Origin: Microbacterium sp. VKM Ac-2870 | Lineage (GTDB): Bacteria; Actinomycetota; Actinomycetes; Actinomycetales; Microbacteriaceae | Length of the DNA stretch: 64,000 nt | Assembly: GCF_015350795.1 (NCBI RefSeq) | Contig: NZ_JADKSH010000003.1 | Span: 186,001 to 250,000, forward strand | Reading direction: 5' to 3' | Shown: positions 60,610 to 64,000 of the stretch, in pieces | Position numbering within the stretch: position 1 is the first letter of the stretch | Layout: each line of letters opens with the position of its first letter | The notes under the pieces: generated by a model | What the model was told of the DNA's origin: nothing | Seen by the model: only the letters and a program-made list of their open reading frames with translations | The model's database searches: none | Made by a program: the position numbers and the translations under genes

Positions 60610-63072
60610 TCAGCGAGCAGTGGCCGCTCCTGCGACGACCCGCGCCACGGCGGGCACGTACCCGGACGCGGCAACGGTGACGGTGATCTCCCCGCTGCCC
60701 GTGGCACGCACCACCGCGAGCGCACGTCCGTCGTGAGTCAGGCGCGACGGTCCGGCGAACGACTCCGTCGTGCGCGCGCGGCTCGACCCCAGCGCGGCGA
60801 GTTCGCCGGCGCCGGTCACGGAGACGGCCACCTCGAGGTCGCGATCTACGCCCACAACGCCGTCTCGATCGGCCAGCTCGATCACCACGTGCGCGAGACC
60901 GCCGTCCGCATCGACCCGAGACTCCTCCGCCCGCGCGATGAGAGCCAGCTCACCCGCCGTCGCCAGCGCGGTGCGCGCGACCTCGACTCCCGCACGCCGC
61001 GCAATCGCGACCAGCCGGCCGGGCCGGAAGGCGGTCTCGAAACGCGCGATCAGGGGGCGAGGATCACCGACAGGACGGATGCCGAGCAGATGATCGCCGT
61101 CCGCATCGACCACCCGCAGCTCGACCTCCTCAGCATCCGCGTAGACGTCCACGGTCACAGGCGCACCCACGTCTGCCGCCCAACTCCACGACGAGACCGC
61201 GTCGTCCCACGACCACGGCGTCTTCTCCACCGGGCGGCCGTGATGCTCCGGCCGGTGCACGGCGATCGCCGGCTCCGTGCGCAACCCGAATGCGATCTCC
61301 CGATAGAAGGATGCCGGTGTCCGCCGCCCCGTCAGATCGATGTCACCGCACTGTGCCAACAGATACGGGAACGGCCCCGCTGTCCCCGTCGACCGATACC
61401 CCTCGACATCGGTGTACTCCACCCGCCCGATGCCGGCCTCACCGACGTAGTCCCATCCGGTCCAGGTGAAGTCACCGATGACGTGCGGCAGCCGCCGCAC
61501 CTGCTGCCACAAATCCGCGATGCGGTCGGGGAACGTCTCCGACCCGACGATGATCCGGCCGGGGAACAGCTCGGCATCCAGGTCGTACCGCGCATCGCCG
61601 TAGTTGAATCCGACGACATCGAGCACCGCCGCCGACTCCTCCGTCGAACGGGTGATGAGCTCCGACGCGTTGGCCGCGGCCATCTGCGCACCCAGCCCGG
61701 CCATCATCGTGTTCGGGTCGGTCGCCGCGATATCGCCGAGAATCTCGGGAAGCCGCTCCATGTTGGCGATGACGCCGTTGATGCCATTGGTGACGAACCG
61801 GGTCGGATCGAGCCTGCGGAACTCCTCCGCGATGCGACGACTCCACGTCGCTCCGTGCGGCGTCGCGAGTTCGAGGATCTCGTTGCCGATCGAGTACAGG
61901 ATCACACTCGGACGGTTGCGATCCTTCGCGACGAGCGCGGCCACCGCGGCGGGCCAGCGCGTATCGAAGCCGATCGACGCGTCGAATCCGGTTTTGGCGC
62001 GCGTCCAGACGTCGCTGAGCTCGTCCATGACGAGCATGCCGTGACGATCGCAGGCGTCCAGCAGCGCGCGGGATGCCGGGTTGTGCGCGCTGCGGACGGC
62101 GTTGAATCCGGCATCCTTCAGCAGACGCACCCGCCGGTCTTCGGCGTCGGGGTGCGTAATCGCCCCGAGCGCGCCGTTGTCGTGGTGAACGCACGCACCC
62201 CGCAGATCGACGCCGACCCCGTTGATACGAAGACCGTGTCGCGGGTCGAGCTGCAGGCGACGGATGCCGAAGCGCACGCTGTCCTCATCGACGACAGGAT
62301 CCGCCCCGCCGCCGTCCCCCTCGTCGGCGAGACTCACGCGCACGTCGTGAAGGGCCGGATCGTGCGGGCCCCACAACGCTGGCCGGTCAACGACCAGACG
62401 GGCGCGCGCCACGGCATCCGCGCCCGGAAGCACCGTCACGGGTGCGTGGGTCTCAGCGACGACATCCCCGTCGGGACCGGCGATGACCCACCGCAGTCGG
62501 AGCGTGCGCGTGTGCCGGGTGAGGTTCTCGACCCGGGTCGCGATCTCGACCACCGCACGTTCATCGTCGATGTCGGGGGTGGTGACCGTCGTGCCGTCCA
62601 GCGCGAGGTGCACCGGGTGCGCCACGATGAGGTGCACGGGTCGGTAGATCCCCGCGCCCGTGTACCAGCGGCTGTCGCGGTGGGCGCGCGCCTCGACCGA
62701 GATCGTGTTCGTCTCGCCGAACCGCAGGAACGGATCGGCGACGACGGTGAAGGCGGCATAGCCGTCTGCCTGATGCGCCGCGAAGTCGCCGTTGATCGTC
62801 ACGACGGCGTCGCGATAGACGCCCTCGAACTCGATCATCACGCTCCGGTGGGCCCAGTCGACGGGCACCTCGAAGGAACGCGTGTACACGAAAACACCGC
62901 CCGGGATGTAGCCGGAGTGGACCCCGCCGTCGTTGTCGGCAGAACGCGGCAGGTCTCTCAGCGCATCGTGCGGTAGCCGCACCGCAACCGGCGGCGCCAC
63001 GCCCTCACGGCTCTCGAATGCAGCCAGCTGAGGACCGACGCTCCAGCCGTCGTGGAACGCAACACGGATCAC
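60610..63072 (-). CDS. Glycoside hydrolase family 2 (beta-galactosidase-like)
   Basis: An 820-aa GH2 enzyme. The N-terminal sugar-binding jelly roll covers about 5-155 (PHDALRD, GGVFVYTRSFEVP, SRWYTGAGIYRPVHL), an Ig-like domain follows to about 270, and the barrel contains the acid/base Glu398 in LYSIGNEIL and the nucleophile Glu512 in IIVGSETFPD. C-terminal beta domains follow. NAVRSAHNPAS (324-334) is the family signature. There is no signal peptide, so it acts on imported sugar. GTG 63072 overlaps the TetR stop (GTGA). The exact substrate (beta-galactoside, glucuronide or mannoside) is not determined. Confidence 0.92.
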   Translation of the reverse strand: MIRVAFHDGWSVGPQLAAFESREGVAPPVAVRLPHDALRDLPRSADNDGGVHSGYIPGGVFVYTRSFEVPVDWAHRSVMIEFEGVYRDAVVTINGDFAAHQADGYAAFTVVADPFLRFGETNTISVEARAHRDSRWYTGAGIYRPVHLIVAHPVHLALDGTTVTTPDIDDERAVVEIATRVENLTRHTRTLRLRWVIAGPDGDVVAETHAPVTVLPGADAVARARLVVDRPALWGPHDPALHDVRVSLADEGDGGGADPVVDEDSVRFGIRRLQLDPRHGLRINGVGVDLRGACVHHDNGALGAITHPDAEDRRVRLLKDAGFNAVRSAHNPASRALLDACDRHGMLVMDELSDVWTRAKTGFDASIGFDTRWPAAVAALVAKDRNRPSVILYSIGNEILELATPHGATWSRRIAEEFRRLDPTRFVTNGINGVIANMERLPEILGDIAATDPNTMMAGLGAQMAAANASELITRSTEESAAVLDVVGFNYGDARYDLDAELFPGRIIVGSETFPDRIADLWQQVRRLPHVIGDFTWTGWDYVGEAGIGRVEYTDVEGYRSTGTAGPFPYLLAQCGDIDLTGRRTPASFYREIAFGLRTEPAIAVHRPEHHGRPVEKTPWSWDDAVSSWSWAADVGAPVTVDVYADAEEVELRVVDADGDHLLGIRPVGDPRPLIARFETAFRPGRLVAIARRAGVEVARTALATAGELALIARAEESRVDADGGLAHVVIELADRDGVVGVDRDLEVAVSVTGAGELAALGSSRARTTESFAGPSRLTHDGRALAVVRATGSGEITVTVAASGYVPAVARVVAGAATAR

Positions 63073-63749
63073 GGCGCCGGGTTCTGTTCGGCAGCCCGGG
63101 CGTCGAGCAGCTGCTCCAGCGCATCGAGGTCGTACCCCCGTACGAGGCCCCGGAAGAACTCGGCGAGCGCATCGGCCATATCGGTGGAGGTGGGATCGAG
63201 CAGCCACTGCACCTGCAGGCCGTCCATGAGCGCCGTCGTCGTGACGGCGGCGCGGTAGGGGTCCAGCCCACCGATCAGGCGCCCTTCGGCGGCGATCTTG
63301 CGGAACGCGGCCGTGATGCTGGTGCGCACGTAGTCGTAGCGTCGCAGGAAGTACCCGTGCGCGGGGTGGGAGGGCGAGGTCGCCTCCGCCGACAGCGTGC
63401 AGAACAACTCGATCACGCCCGGGATCGACGTGTTGTAGCGAGCGAGCTTCACCAACGCTCGCAGCGTCTCCACACCGTCGGCGTCATCGAAGTCCACGAT
63501 CTGGCGCGACTGCTCGTCGCGGTGGTCGAGCACCGCGAGCAACAGAGTGCTCTTGTTCTTGAAGTGATGCAGCAGACCCGCTTCACTCATGTCGACGCGC
63601 TGCGCGATCTCACGAAGTGACCCCGCACGGTAGCCCCCCTGCGCGAACACCTCCAGCGCCGCATCGAGGATCGCGCCGCGCGTGACCTCGCTCTTGGCGT
63701 ATTCGCCGCGCTGCGCGCGTCGTGGTGTCGTCTCGGCCATCGTGACCAT
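63069..63749 (-). CDS. TetR-family regulator
   Basis: A 226-aa repressor. The TetR HTH is at about 22-68: RGAILDAALEVFAQGGYRAG, LREIAQRVDMSEAGLLHHFK. The C-terminal helical ligand domain (YNTSIPGVIELFCTLSAEAT, VTTTALMDGLQVQWLLDPT) is like sugar- or glycan-linked TetR proteins. It is coupled to the GH2 gene and divergent from the lipoprotein gene at 63929, so it probably controls both. ATG 63749 has AAGG upstream; ATG 63740 is an alternative. Confidence 0.9.
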   Translation of the reverse strand: MVTMAETTPRRAQRGEYAKSEVTRGAILDAALEVFAQGGYRAGSLREIAQRVDMSEAGLLHHFKNKSTLLLAVLDHRDEQSRQIVDFDDADGVETLRALVKLARYNTSIPGVIELFCTLSAEATSPSHPAHGYFLRRYDYVRTSITAAFRKIAAEGRLIGGLDPYRAAVTTTALMDGLQVQWLLDPTSTDMADALAEFFRGLVRGYDLDALEQLLDARAAEQNPAP

Positions 63750-63811
63750 CGTGCCTTATCCCGTCCCCGCGAATCGGTGCCGTCGACCCCAGTGTGCACG
63801 GTTCGATAACA

Positions 63812-63853
63812 AAAACCTAGCGACCACTAGATATTTATCTCTAAAACCTAGTG
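63812..63853. promoter_or_regulatory. Likely TetR operator region
   Basis: AAAACCTAG occurs twice (63812-63820 and 63843-63851), 31 bases or three helical turns apart. CACTAG (63825-63830) and CTAGTG (63848-63853) form a dyad. The stretch is AT-rich for this genome and lies between divergent genes, so it probably holds the promoters and repressor sites. Confidence 0.5.
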
Positions 63854-63928
63854 CTCCTTCGGATTTGCTGCTAGCGTCCCCCGACAGGGCGATCCGCAGG
63901 GGTATCGCCACCCGAGAAGGGACCAAGG

Positions 63929-64000
63929 ATGTTCCGTTGGAAGGCCACAGCAGCCCTCGCGGTCGTCGCAGCACTCGCACTCACCGGCTGCGCCGGTGGA
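63929..64000 (+). CDS. N-terminus of a lipoprotein, probably a solute-binding protein (truncated by window end)
   Basis: The first 24 residues are visible: MFRWKATAALAVVAALALTG, then CAGG. This is a lipoprotein signal with the lipidated Cys at 21 (LTGC). GAGAAGGGACCAAGG precedes the ATG. Given the divergent TetR-GH2 pair, an ABC sugar-binding protein is the best guess, but nothing of the mature domain is in the window. Confidence 0.7.
   Translation, partial: MFRWKATAALAVVAALALTGCAGG

Overview
The window looks like chromosome of a high-GC actinobacterium of the Microbacteriaceae, most likely Microbacterium or a close relative. This rests on base composition, frequent GTG starts, many translationally coupled genes (ATGA, GTGA), likely leaderless transcripts, a DUF222/HNH endonuclease, an LAxTG-type sorting signal, and a small DUF7882-type protein that I associate with this family. 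The assignment is by eye, with no database search.

Layout. 1-1436: chromosomal flank with a GNAT acetyltransferase and small unknown genes. 1437-10344: an inserted element of about 8.9 kb. It carries a tyrosine recombinase, a small HTH protein and an 862-residue protein with ten zinc ribbons and a decayed recombinase-like C-terminus, followed by a mercury/organomercury resistance operon (merR; merA, merB, a CC-motif membrane protein, a redox lipoprotein, a CcdA-like protein). The insertion splits a DUF7882-type gene: the 5' part is at 10345-10504 and the 3' part at 1252-1436. Joining them restores an in-frame 114-codon gene. 10739-15171: an ArsR-type regulator divergent from an MFS exporter, then a scar of three truncated genes (antiporter, beta-helix protein, SGNH hydrolase) and an alpha/beta hydrolase.

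15276-26758: housekeeping genes, with two tRNA-Ser genes and serS close together, an LCP cell-wall enzyme, a lipid kinase, photolyase, pheA and pgm. 26874-29900: a four-gene coupled operon with a WXG100-like protein, a membrane-anchored lipase-like protein, a lipoprotein and an unknown protein. It is a candidate secreted or envelope system without an obvious description.

29964-49477: a galactan/arabinogalactan utilisation locus. A surface-anchored GH30 galactanase would cut the polymer outside the cell. An ABC importer brings oligosaccharides in. GH35 beta-galactosidase, GH51 arabinofuranosidase and GH36 alpha-galactosidase would release galactose and arabinose, and GalK, GalT, GalE and Pgm would take galactose to glucose phosphate. 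Near-identical 16-bp palindromes sit in pairs upstream of both the GH30 gene and the transporter operon, which points to one LacI regulator for both. A second LacI faces galTK with related operators.

49481-64000: mixed genes (YdcF-like, carboxylesterase, a DNA methyltransferase overlapping lplA, membrane protein, lipase), a MarR regulator with two MFS exporters, a DUF222/HNH gene behind an SOS-like box, and a TetR-GH2 pair divergent from a truncated lipoprotein gene at the window end.
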